From contig NZ_CP142394.1 in the NCBI RefSeq assembly GCF_035930445.1, positions 1,273,501-1,337,500 on the forward strand: 64,000 bases of DNA, given 5' to 3'. The position numbers and the translations under genes are program-made. The notes beneath the pieces were generated by a model, which was given only the letters and a program-made list of their open reading frames with translations, did no database searches and was not told the DNA's origin. Positions 7,612 through 15,754 of the stretch are shown here, in pieces (the first letter of the stretch is position 1; each line of letters opens with the position of its first letter). This DNA comes from Sphingopyxis chilensis. Lineage in GTDB: Bacteria; Pseudomonadota; Alphaproteobacteria; Sphingomonadales; Sphingomonadaceae.

Positions 7612-8523
7612 ATGGCCGATATTCTCGATCCGATGCGGCGAAGGGCGCTGCGTCACGCAAATCGCGAGGGTTTTGAAACCGCGATCCCGCGGCTCATGCT
7701 GGCGGCGCGAAGCTTGCCCGACAGCGGGATGGCCAGCGTCTATGAACCCGTGGCCTGCCTGATCCTGCAGGGCGCCAAGCAGGTGGAGATCGGCGACCGG
7801 GTGCTGCGATACGATCATGCGAGCTATTTCGTCGCCTCGCTCGACTTGCCCGCGATCAGCCATGTCATCGAGGCGTCTCCCGCCAGGCCCTATATCGCGG
7901 TGGCGTTGACGCTCGACCGCGCTGTGATCGCAGATCTCATTGCGGCGATGCCGGCGGCGTCGATCGGCGCGGCGGCGGGCGGGCACCAGGGGCCGGGCTT
8001 CGCCGTCAGCGCGGTGACGCGCCAGCTGATCGAGGCCTGGTCGGGCTTGCTTGCGCTGCTCGATCAGCCCGACGATATCGCGATGCTGGCGCCGCTTCGC
8101 GAGCGCGAGATTCTCTATCGCCTGTTGCAAGGGCCGCTCGGGGCGCAGCTCTGCCAAATCGCGCAGGAAGACAGCCGTCTCGCACAGATACGCCGTGCGA
8201 TCGGCTGGATGCGCGGCCATTATGGCGAGATGCTGCGCATCGAAACGCTCGCCGAGATCGCCGGAATGAGCGAGGCTTCGTTCCACCGCCACTTCAAGGC
8301 GGCGACCGCGATGAGCCCGCTGCAATATCAAAAGTCGCTACGCCTGCAGGCCGCGCGGCGCTTGCTTGCGACGGGATCGGAAGCGAACCGCGCGGCTTTT
8401 GCCGTGGGATATGAAAGCGCCTCGCAGTTCAGCCGCGAATATCGCCGGGCGTTCGGCATCCCGCCGTCGCGCGATGCCGAACGATTGCGCGGGATGACGC
8501 TGCTCGCGGTCGGCGCGGCCTAG
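7612..8523 (+). CDS. AraC family transcriptional regulator (AraC_N type)
   Basis: About 303 aa. The N-terminal cupin-like AraC_N region includes VYEPVACLILQGAKQVEIGDR, typical of regulators paired with SDR/aldo-keto reductase genes. The C-terminal double helix-turn-helix contains ETLAEIAGMSEASFHRHFKA and AFAVGYESASQFSREYRRAFG. The start at 7612 was chosen because GGGAAG precedes it and the conserved text follows; the upstream extension to 7480 is unlikely. Divergent from the SDR gene with 173 bp between the starts, so it probably controls that gene and itself. The inducer is unknown. Confidence 0.9.
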   Translation: MADILDPMRRRALRHANREGFETAIPRLMLAARSLPDSGMASVYEPVACLILQGAKQVEIGDRVLRYDHASYFVASLDLPAISHVIEASPARPYIAVALTLDRAVIADLIAAMPAASIGAAAGGHQGPGFAVSAVTRQLIEAWSGLLALLDQPDDIAMLAPLREREILYRLLQGPLGAQLCQIAQEDSRLAQIRRAIGWMRGHYGEMLRIETLAEIAGMSEASFHRHFKAATAMSPLQYQKSLRLQAARRLLATGSEANRAAFAVGYESASQFSREYRRAFGIPPSRDAERLRGMTLLAVGAA

Positions 8524-8573
8524 CGGGCGCTTGCCGCCGCGGTCGCGGCGCCGGCCCTGCCGACCCTCGGCCG

Positions 8574-9323
8574 TCAGCCCTTCGCCTGCTCGCCGAAAAG
8601 CCGCGTCGCCGCCTCCCGCGCCAGATCGGCGGTTCTCTGCCCGATCCGCGCGAGATCGTCCCCCGCCAATTGCCCGTCGAACAGGATGCTGGTGATGCAG
8701 TACCGGACGATCTCCTGCCGGTCGGCGATGGCGGCCGCGATCGTCGTAACCCCCTTGATATAATTGCCCTCGTCGATCGCCCAGCCTCGGCCGGCATCGG
8801 CGACGCTACGTGCGTAATCGTCGAGCGCCGGCGGCGATTGCCAGCGCAGTTCCTCGATGTTGCGCCGCAGGTCTTCGCGCCCAAGATGCTGCCTTGCCGC
8901 GATGCAGCGGCCCATCGCGCCGATCCGCGCCGGAATACGTTGGCCCACGGAAAGATGGATGCGCGTTGCGAGCGGGCTGTCGGCGACCTCGATCAGCACC
9001 GCGCGCTCCGAGGCAATTTCCCACAATCCCTGGCACGTCTCGAACTCGTTGGCGAGCGCGAGCATTTGGTCCTCGAGCCAGCGGCTCCAGTCGCTCAATC
9101 GCGTGTCGACGTGGAACAGGCGCGAGGGCGCGGTGCCGAGCCGGTAATGCTTGCTGCCGGGATCGAATTCCGCAAACTCCTCGCCGACGAGCGTTTTGAG
9201 GATGCCGAAACAGGTGCTCGGGCTGAGATTGGTGGCGCGCGCAATCGCGTTGACGCCCTGGCCTTCGTGACCGGCAAGATATCGCAGGATCGTGATCGCG
9301 TTGACGACGGCAGCTACGGGCAC
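8574..9323 (-). CDS. IclR family transcriptional regulator
   Basis: About 249 aa. N-terminal winged helix (ITILRYLAGHEGQGVNAIARATNLSP, then TCFGILKTL) and a C-terminal GAF-like effector domain with the IclR signature region (RIHLSVGQRIPARIGAMGR, VTTIAAAIAD). The GTG at 9323 is preferred because GGAGA stands five bases upstream; a TTG at 9395 would add 24 residues without a better site. It diverges from the two CoA ligases and CoA transferase, and a palindrome lies between. IclR regulators commonly sense the aromatic or acyl-CoA substrate of the neighbouring operon. Confidence 0.92.
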   Translation of the reverse strand: MPVAAVVNAITILRYLAGHEGQGVNAIARATNLSPSTCFGILKTLVGEEFAEFDPGSKHYRLGTAPSRLFHVDTRLSDWSRWLEDQMLALANEFETCQGLWEIASERAVLIEVADSPLATRIHLSVGQRIPARIGAMGRCIAARQHLGREDLRRNIEELRWQSPPALDDYARSVADAGRGWAIDEGNYIKGVTTIAAAIADRQEIVRYCITSILFDGQLAGDDLARIGQRTADLAREAATRLFGEQAKG

Positions 9324-9417
9324 TGTCTTCTCCAGAAGTTGGTTCCGCCCCGGCTCTGCCACCGAATCTTCTCCGGGTGCCAGAGCTTTTCTCAAGGCGT
9401 CGACGGTACCATCTTAA

Positions 9418-9433
9418 ATTCTGAATGCAGAAT
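9418..9433. promoter_or_regulatory. Candidate IclR operator ATTCTG-AATG-CAGAAT
   Basis: Perfect 6-bp arms around four bases, in the AT-rich spacer between the divergent IclR gene (start 9323) and ligase operon (start 9611). Size and symmetry suit an IclR dimer. It differs from the other palindromes in the window. Confidence 0.5.
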
Positions 9434-9610
9434 AACAATATTTCCTATGTTGAATGATTTTGTGGGGCAATATAAAGGCCGCCGGGAGGAGGGACCGGTG
9501 AGAGCGACGAGAGGCAGCCCGCCCAGGGATAATGCGAGCCGCCCCGAGGTCGTTCGGGCGCGCGGGGCGATGCGTGTGCCTCCGGTGCAATCGGAAGCGC
9601 AGGCCCCTCG

Positions 9611-11215
9611 ATGATCGCCCCGGGAAGCACCGATCCGTCGAACCCGCCGACGCTGGGGGACATTGTTCGCGCCAGGGCGACCGACTGCGAAAATCGCACG
9701 GCGATCGAGTTCGAGGGGCGCGCGACCAGCTATGCCGAGCTTCGAGACGGGGCATTCCGGATCGCCAACGCGCTGATCGCTTCGGGACTGGAGCCGGGAG
9801 ACCGTGTTGCCGTACTCGCGCGCAACTGCGACACCTTCTTCTCGCTGCTGATCGGATCAGCCGTCGCCGGCGCGGTCCTCATGCCGATGAACTGGCGGCT
9901 CTCGCCGCCCGAAATCGCCTATCTGCTTGCGGATTCGGATGCGCGCCTGCTGTTTGCGGACGAGGCGTCGCTGCCGCTGGCGCGGGCCGCGCTCGAGGGC
10001 GGCGGGCAGGAACCGCCGATCGTCATAATCGATCGCTCCGATGGCCCGGGAGCCCTGTCGGACTGGCTGAGGCGCGGCTCCGACGGCGATCCGGCGGTTC
10101 CGGTCCGGCCCGACGATGTCGCGATCCAGCTCTATACGTCCGGCACGACCGGGCGGCCGAAAGGCGCGATGCTGAGCCATCATGGCCTCAACTGCGTGCG
10201 CCTGTCACAGCCGCCCGCCGCCGCGTGGAGCCGGTGGACGGCCGATGACGTCTGCCTGGTCTCAATGCCGCTCTTCCATATCGGCGGGATCGGCACGGCG
10301 CTTGCCGCCATCTATCATGGCGCGCGGATGGTCATCCTCTCCGATTTCGTGCCCGACCTTGTTCTCGATCACATCGAACGCGGCGGCATCAAGAAGCTCT
10401 TTCTCGTTCCTGCCGCTTTCCGGATCCTCCTCGACCATCCGAGGACGAAAACCTCCGACTTCAGCGGCCTTGACCATATCCTCTACGGTTCGAGCCCGAT
10501 CACGGCCGCCTTGCTCGACGAGGCGATGGCGGTCTTCAGTGCCGGTTTTGTCCAGGTCTATGGCATGACCGAGACTTCGGGGACGGTCGCGGCGCTGCCG
10601 CCCGAAGACCATGGGCCGGGCAAGCCGCATCTGCGCGGCGCCGCGGGCAAGCCGCTCGCCGGCGTCGAGATCGCGATCTTCGATGCCTCGGGCGGGAAAA
10701 TGCCTGCCGGCGGCGTCGGCGAAATCGGGATCCGGAGCGGCGCGGCGATGGCCGGCTATTGGAAGCGCTCCGAAGAAAGCGCGAAGGTGTTCACCCCGGA
10801 TGGCTTCCTCCTGTCGGGCGACGCCGGCTATCTCGACGCCGAGGGCTATCTCTTCATCTGCGACCGGATCAAGGACATGATCATCAGCGGCGGCGAGAAT
10901 GTCTACGCCGCCGAAGTCGAGAGCATCATCGCGGGGCACCCGGCCATTCGCGAGGCGGCGATCGTCGGCGTGCCCGACGAGCGGTGGGGCGAGGCGGTGC
11001 ATGCGGTGATCGTGCTCAAAGCGGGCGAGGCACTCGGCGAGGACGAGTTTCGCCGCTGGTGCCGCGCGAGGCTGGCCGGCTTCAAGACGCCGAAATCGAT
11101 GGAGATCGTCGCGGCCCTGCCGCGCAACCCGGCCGGGAAGGTCCTTCGCCGCGCGATCCGGGAACGGATGGCGGGCACCGGGGAGCAAAAGGGCGATCCC
11201 GCCGGCGCGGCCTGA
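9611..11215 (+). CDS. Acyl-CoA ligase (AMP-forming), FadD-like
   Basis: 534 aa ANL-superfamily enzyme: carboxylate + ATP + CoA to acyl-CoA via an acyl-adenylate. The ATP-binding loop is [11 protein letters not shown] starting at Tyr175, the second adenylate motif is VYGMTETSG, the hinge is ICDRIKDMIISGGENVYAAEVE, and the C-terminal catalytic lysine lies in PRNPAGKVLRR. First gene of an operon with another ligase and a racemase-type CoA transferase, divergent from IclR. The pairing suggests activation of a branched (2-methyl) carboxylic acid whose CoA ester is epimerised. The acid is unknown. Ribosome binding site is weak. Confidence 0.93.
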   Translation: MIAPGSTDPSNPPTLGDIVRARATDCENRTAIEFEGRATSYAELRDGAFRIANALIASGLEPGDRVAVLARNCDTFFSLLIGSAVAGAVLMPMNWRLSPPEIAYLLADSDARLLFADEASLPLARAALEGGGQEPPIVIIDRSDGPGALSDWLRRGSDGDPAVPVRPDDVAIQLYTSGTTGRPKGAMLSHHGLNCVRLSQPPAAAWSRWTADDVCLVSMPLFHIGGIGTALAAIYHGARMVILSDFVPDLVLDHIERGGIKKLFLVPAAFRILLDHPRTKTSDFSGLDHILYGSSPITAALLDEAMAVFSAGFVQVYGMTETSGTVAALPPEDHGPGKPHLRGAAGKPLAGVEIAIFDASGGKMPAGGVGEIGIRSGAAMAGYWKRSEESAKVFTPDGFLLSGDAGYLDAEGYLFICDRIKDMIISGGENVYAAEVESIIAGHPAIREAAIVGVPDERWGEAVHAVIVLKAGEALGEDEFRRWCRARLAGFKTPKSMEIVAALPRNPAGKVLRRAIRERMAGTGEQKGDPAGAA

Positions 11216-11242
11216 CGGCGCGGGCGGGGCATTTTCGAGGGA

Positions 11243-12745
11243 ATGAGGAATATGAGCGAGCCTATCATCATCTGCGGCGACGGCCGCATCTCACGGACCG
11301 GGCTCGAGGATCGCAGCCGACGCGCCGCGGGCCTGCTCGCCGCGGCGGGCATTGGCGCCGGCAGCAGCGTCGCGGTCCTTCTCCCCAATAGCATCGCCTT
11401 TATCGAGGCGATGCTCGGCGCGCAGCATATCGGCGCTTATGCCGTGCCGATAAACTGGCATTTCGCGCCGGCCGAGATCGTCTATATCCTCGATGACTGC
11501 GGCGCGCGCGTCCTTGTTACCGAGCAAGATCTGCTCGACCCGCTGCGCGGCTTGCTGCCCGCCGACATGGTCGTCTTCGTCGTCGATCGAGCGGGTTCGG
11601 AAACGGCGCGGGCCTGGGACGCGGCGCTTGCGGCGTCCGAGCCCGTCGTGAGCTTGCCGGCGCCGCCGGTGGACAGCATGATCTACACCTCGGGTACGAC
11701 CGGGCGGCCCAAGGGCGTGCGCCGTGCGTCGGCGAAAGGCGAGCAGCAGGCGAGGCTCGCTGCGATGCGCGAGCGGCTCTATGGGCTACGGGCCGGGATG
11801 CGCGGGCTGCTGGCGGCGCCGCTCTATCATTCCGCCCCGAACTTCTTTTCGCTCGCCGCGGTGCGCAGCAACGGCCTTCTGGTGCTCGAGAGCCGATTCG
11901 ACGCCGAGCGGACGCTGCAGCTCGTCGAGGAGCACCGCATCACGCACATGTTTGTCGTGCCGACGATGTTCGTACGCCTTCTTGCGCTTCCCGAAGCGGT
12001 CCGGCGGAAATATGATCTGAGCTCGCTGGAGAATGTCCTCCACGCCGGCGCGCCCTGCGCGCCCGACGTGAAGGCCCGGATGATCGACTGGTGGGGGCCG
12101 GTGATCTTCGAATATTATGGCTCGACCGAGGCGGGGCCGCTGACCTTCTGCGGATCGGACGACTGGCTTGCGCATCGCGGGACGGTGGGGCGTCCGATCG
12201 AGGGCGTTCGCCTGTCGATCCGGGGCGCTGCCGGCAAGCCCTGCGGGGCGGGCGAGGCGGGCGAGATCTGCATCGACGAGACGTTCCAGCCCAGTTTCAC
12301 CTATCACAAGGATGCCGAAAAGCGGCGCGCGCTCGAGGTCGACGGCGTTCTTGGAACGGGCGATGTCGGCTATTTCGACGCGGACGGCTTCCTCCATATC
12401 TGCGACCGCCTCAGCGACATGGTCATCTCGGGCGGCGTCAACATCTACCCGGCCGAGATCGAAGCCGCGCTGATCACGCTTCCCGGCGTCGCGGACTGTG
12501 CGGTGATCGGCGTGCCCAATGCCGAATTCGGCGAGAGCGTGGCGGCCTTCATCCAGCCCGCTCACGGCGGTGCGGCGCCGTCGGCGGAGGACATCCGCCA
12601 TGCGCTCAAGGGGCGGATCGCCGACTACAAGATTCCGCGCGCCTTCCATTTTCGCGCCGAACTGCCGCGCGACGACAGCGGGAAAATCTTCAAACGGCGG
12701 CTGCGCGAAGAACTCGCCCGCGAAGCCGCGGCGTCGGCGCTGTGA
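11243..12745 (+). CDS. Acyl-CoA ligase, short N-terminus subfamily (copy 1 of 3)
   Basis: 500 aa. ATP loop [11 protein letters not shown] from Tyr148; the signature APLYHSAPN and the stretch IDWWGPVIFEYYGSTE link it closely to two other ligases here (starts 38397 and 40783). The hinge DRLSDMVISGGVNIYPAEIE and C-terminal PRDDSGKIFKRRLR with the catalytic Lys are present. It begins directly with a short IICGDGR strand and lacks the longer N-terminal region of typical FadD proteins. ATG at 11243 or 11252 are both possible. It overlaps the CoA transferase by four bases (GTGA). Substrate unknown. Confidence 0.92.
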   Translation: MRNMSEPIIICGDGRISRTGLEDRSRRAAGLLAAAGIGAGSSVAVLLPNSIAFIEAMLGAQHIGAYAVPINWHFAPAEIVYILDDCGARVLVTEQDLLDPLRGLLPADMVVFVVDRAGSETARAWDAALAASEPVVSLPAPPVDSMIYTSGTTGRPKGVRRASAKGEQQARLAAMRERLYGLRAGMRGLLAAPLYHSAPNFFSLAAVRSNGLLVLESRFDAERTLQLVEEHRITHMFVVPTMFVRLLALPEAVRRKYDLSSLENVLHAGAPCAPDVKARMIDWWGPVIFEYYGSTEAGPLTFCGSDDWLAHRGTVGRPIEGVRLSIRGAAGKPCGAGEAGEICIDETFQPSFTYHKDAEKRRALEVDGVLGTGDVGYFDADGFLHICDRLSDMVISGGVNIYPAEIEAALITLPGVADCAVIGVPNAEFGESVAAFIQPAHGGAAPSAEDIRHALKGRIADYKIPRAFHFRAELPRDDSGKIFKRRLREELAREAAASAL

Positions 12746-13845
12746 CGGGCGCGGCCGCCACGGGCAGGGGGCCGCTCGCCGGGGTCCGCGTCCTTGAATT
12801 CGCGGGCCTTGGTCCTGCGCCCTTCTGCGCGATGCTGCTGTCGGATCTCGGCGCCGACGTTGTCATGGTCGATCGCAGGGACCGCCCGGCGCCGGCTCCC
12901 GACGCCGTGACCCATCGCGGGCGCCGCCATCTGCCGCTCGACCTCAAGAATGCGGCGGCGATCGAGGCCTGCCTGATGCTCGCCGAGCGTGCCGACATCC
13001 TGATCGAGGGTTTTCGTCCCGGGGTCATGGAGCGGCTCGGTCTCGGCCCCGAGGTGGCGCTCGCGCGCAACCCGGCGCTTGTCTACGGGCGAATGACCGG
13101 CTGGGGCCAGTCGGGTCCGCTCGCCGACCGGGCCGGGCACGACATCAATTATATCGCGATCTCGGGCGCGCTCCACGCGATCGGCCCGGCGGGCAAGCCC
13201 GTGCCGCCGCTGAACCTTGTCGGCGATTTCGGCGGTGGCGCGCTGTACCTCGCGGTCGGGCTGCTCGCCGCCCATCGCCATGCCAGCGTCTCGGGGACGG
13301 GGCAGGTGGTCGACTGCGCGATCAGCGACGGAACGGCCTCGCTCATGGCGATGCTCTACGGTTACCGGGCCGGCGGGCGATGGAAGGACAGACGCGAGGC
13401 GAATCGCCTCGACGGCGGCGCGCATTTCTACGACAGCTATTGCTGCGCCGACGGAAAGTGGGTCGCTGTGGGGGCGATCGAGCCACAATTCTATCGCGAA
13501 CTGATCACGCGGCTGGGCCTCGATCCGGACGAATTCGGCGATGCGGCGGACCCTTCCCGCTGGCCGGCCCTCAAGCAGAAGATCGGGGCGCAGCTCCTTA
13601 CGAAATCGCGCGACGAATGGTGCCGGCTGCTCGAGCCGTTCGACACCTGCTTCGCGCCGATCTTGTCGATGGACGAAGCGCCCCACTATCACCACAACCA
13701 GGCCCGCGGGACCTTCGTCGAGCATGACGGCGTGATCCAGCCCGCGCCCGCACCGCGTTTCAGCCAGACCCCGGGGGCGATCCAGCCCGGCCGGTCCAGC
13801 GAGCATCCCTTGCAGGACTGCCTGTCGGCCTGGGCCGATCTCTAG
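12742..13845 (+). CDS. CaiB/BaiF CoA transferase family, alpha-methylacyl-CoA racemase-like
   Basis: 367 aa starting with GTG inside the stop of the preceding ligase. The sequence has RVLEFAGLGPAPFCAMLLSDLGADV, then FRPGVMERLGLGP, and catalytic-type residues Arg92, His133 (RAGHDIN), Asp162 (VGDFGGG) and Glu247 (GAIEPQFY) at the spacing of Mycobacterium MCR (Arg91, His126, Asp156, Glu241). This argues for epimerisation of 2-methylacyl-CoA rather than CoA transfer. Length fits the racemase. With two CoA ligases upstream it would make an activated branched acid ready for beta-oxidation. Confidence 0.9.
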   Translation: MTGAAATGRGPLAGVRVLEFAGLGPAPFCAMLLSDLGADVVMVDRRDRPAPAPDAVTHRGRRHLPLDLKNAAAIEACLMLAERADILIEGFRPGVMERLGLGPEVALARNPALVYGRMTGWGQSGPLADRAGHDINYIAISGALHAIGPAGKPVPPLNLVGDFGGGALYLAVGLLAAHRHASVSGTGQVVDCAISDGTASLMAMLYGYRAGGRWKDRREANRLDGGAHFYDSYCCADGKWVAVGAIEPQFYRELITRLGLDPDEFGDAADPSRWPALKQKIGAQLLTKSRDEWCRLLEPFDTCFAPILSMDEAPHYHHNQARGTFVEHDGVIQPAPAPRFSQTPGAIQPGRSSEHPLQDCLSAWADL

Positions 13846-13948
13846 GCGTATTTGAGGATCGTCGTGTAAGAGCGGTGCCCCGGCTTTTTATGGCCGCGTC
13901 GCCGGGCAATGCCCTCCCGTGCGGGGTGCGGGGCGCGGCGCGCCGGTG

Positions 13949-13978
13949 GCGCCCGGCGATTTTCGCATCGCCGGGCGC
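13949..13978. terminator. Perfect 12-bp hairpin between convergent genes
   Basis: GCGCCCGGCGAT, loop TTTCGC, ATCGCCGGGCGC. It lies between the end of the CoA transferase (+) and the end of the DUF2306 gene (-), so it could serve both strands. No strong T-run. Confidence 0.55.
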
Positions 13979-13984
13979 TGGCGA

Positions 13985-14830
13985 TCAGAGCGCCATTCCC
14001 GACATGCCCTTCGCCATGCCCGGTCCCCAGAGCGAGACGGTGAAGAACCAGGTCGCCACCGCTACGAAGGCGGTTGCCGCAAGGAGCAGGAGCGCGGCCG
14101 GGGTATCGCTTTTTCCGGCTCTCTTGCCGGTTCCGGCCCGAATGAAGAATTCGGCCACGGCGAGATTGGGAATATAGAAGAAGAAGGTCATGATGGCGTC
14201 GAACCAGCCGCGGAAATGGTCGGTGCCAAGATCGCCCATAACAAGATACCAGAGCGCATATTCCATGCGGTAGAGCCACGAGCCCACGGTGAGGGCGAAG
14301 AGACGGATGGCCCAGGCCCGATGGGCGTCGAACCGGCGCTGCCGGGCATGGGTGAAGGCGCGTTCGGCGCAAAGGATCATGAGCGCGCCGTAGATCGCGA
14401 AGCCGATATCCATCACCGTTCCACCGATCGTTCCCTTGACGAGGATGAAGCCCAGCCCGCCCACGCCGGCAATCGCCGCCGCGCCGACATAGAGGCGCCC
14501 GAGCCACCGGTGGAGACGGGGAGCCGCGCGGCGTATAGGGCCGATCAGCTGCACCGGGCCCAGCAGCAGCAAGATTCCGCCGGCGACGAAATGGAAGCCG
14601 ATCGCGATGACCGCCGAGGGCAGGGCCGGATCATGGAGGCCCTGGAGCGCGTCGTTCCACCGCGCGGTCAACCCCCCGAGCGCGGATCCGCCGAAGAAGA
14701 GGAGGATGTAGGCGCCAAACAGGATGCCGCTCGCCCAGACGGTCGCGACGAGTGCGAGGGAAGCGCGCTGAAGCAGCGCGCTGGCCTTCGCTTGCGGCAC
14801 GGCGGCCGCCTGGGGTGCAATCATTTCCAT
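13985..14830 (-). CDS. DUF2306 multi-pass membrane protein
   Basis: 281 aa with about seven hydrophobic segments (for example LVATVWASGILFGAYILLFF and VGGLGFILVKGTIGGTVM) and conserved His-rich text in APRLHRWLGRLY and RFDAHRAWAIRL, typical of DUF2306, a family loosely resembling cytochrome b561-like or YozB proteins. Function unknown. Start at 14830 has GGAG six bases upstream; Met at 14824 is an alternative. Divergent from a CecR-like TetR regulator with a perfect operator in between, so its expression is probably controlled by that protein. Confidence 0.82.
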   Translation of the reverse strand: MEMIAPQAAAVPQAKASALLQRASLALVATVWASGILFGAYILLFFGGSALGGLTARWNDALQGLHDPALPSAVIAIGFHFVAGGILLLLGPVQLIGPIRRAAPRLHRWLGRLYVGAAAIAGVGGLGFILVKGTIGGTVMDIGFAIYGALMILCAERAFTHARQRRFDAHRAWAIRLFALTVGSWLYRMEYALWYLVMGDLGTDHFRGWFDAIMTFFFYIPNLAVAEFFIRAGTGKRAGKSDTPAALLLLAATAFVAVATWFFTVSLWGPGMAKGMSGMAL

Positions 14831-14918
14831 TTCAATCTCCGGCTGTTCGCTATGATGTCCGCCGCGCGGCCGGCGCGGTCCGTGGACAAGTCCGCCGCAG
14901 ATATGTATCATGCGATAT

Positions 14919-14938
14919 TTATTATCAAGCGATAATAA
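14919..14938. promoter_or_regulatory. Perfect operator TTATTATC-AAGC-GATAATAA
   Basis: 20-bp palindrome with 8-bp arms, between the divergent DUF2306 (start 14830) and CecR-like TetR (start 14956) genes, ending 17 bases before the TetR start. The length and spacing are typical for a TetR dimer, which suggests autoregulation and control of the DUF2306 gene. Confidence 0.72.
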
Positions 14939-14955
14939 TGTTATCGGGAGTGCCT

Positions 14956-15666
14956 GTGAACCCTTCTCCATCCCAGCCGCCGCTTCGCGCGCCCAAAGGC
15001 GGCTACGCCAAGGGCGAGCAAACGCGGGCAAGATTGCTCACCGCCGCGCTCGACTGCTTCGGGCCCGATGGCTTCGAAAAGGTCACGACGCGCCAGATCG
15101 CGACCCGGGCAGGCGTGAATCTGCCGGCGCTCACCTATTATTTCGGCAGCAAGGAAGGGCTTTATCTGGCCTGTGCCCAATATATCGCAGGCCAATATTC
15201 CGAGGCGTTGAACCCTGCGGCCGTCGAAGCGCAGGCGGCCCTTGAAGCCGGGCTTCCCGCCGCTGATGTCGCAGCAAGGCTCAAGGTGTTGATGGCCGCG
15301 CTTGCCCGCTTTCTTCTCGCGTCGAGCGACGCGGCGAACCGCAACCTCTTCATCCAGCGCGAAATGGCGAACCGGGGTCCCGCTTTCGACTTCCTCTACG
15401 AGCGGCTTTGGGGACCGGGCATCGAATTTACGGCTGTGCTTGTCGAGCGCGCCGCGGGCGGCCGCCTGACGCAGGCCGAGGCCGGCGTGCGCGCCGCGCT
15501 GATGATCACGAGCCTCGCGGGCTTCGGCGAAGGACGCGCCGTGATCGAGCGCGCGGTGAGCGAGGGCGATCGCATCGATTATGCGATCGCGGCGCTGAAC
15601 GAGCAGATCGATGCGCTGGTTCGCCCCGCGCCTGCAGCGCGCGCCGGCATGCGCGAGAAGAGTTGA
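14956..15666 (+). CDS. TetR family regulator with CecR-like C-terminal domain
   Basis: 236 aa. DNA-binding part: RARLLTAALDCFGPDGFEKV, then TTRQIATRAGVNLPALTYYFGSKEGLY. The C-terminal half (FIQREMANRGPAFDFLYERLWGP and ALMITSLAGFGEGRAVIERAV) matches the CerR/CecR (formerly DUF1956) ligand domain. GTG at 14956 has GGGAG five bases upstream; an ATG at 14938 would overlap the operator and has no ribosome binding site. The divergent DUF2306 membrane protein is the likely target. Ligand unknown. Confidence 0.9.
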   Translation: MNPSPSQPPLRAPKGGYAKGEQTRARLLTAALDCFGPDGFEKVTTRQIATRAGVNLPALTYYFGSKEGLYLACAQYIAGQYSEALNPAAVEAQAALEAGLPAADVAARLKVLMAALARFLLASSDAANRNLFIQREMANRGPAFDFLYERLWGPGIEFTAVLVERAAGGRLTQAEAGVRAALMITSLAGFGEGRAVIERAVSEGDRIDYAIAALNEQIDALVRPAPAARAGMREKS

Positions 15667-15754
15667 GCACGACCGCGCGATCTTCCTGAAATTCGCGCGG
15701 ACGCGGCGGGTGGCTGGCATCGCGCCATTTCCGCCCGCCGCGCGCCGCCCCGTC

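Noticed and set aside
9418..9433. Reading of ATTC...GAAT as a PcpR box
   Set aside because: The spacing is N8, not N7, and the neighbouring gene is IclR; it is better read as ATTCTG-AATG-CAGAAT.
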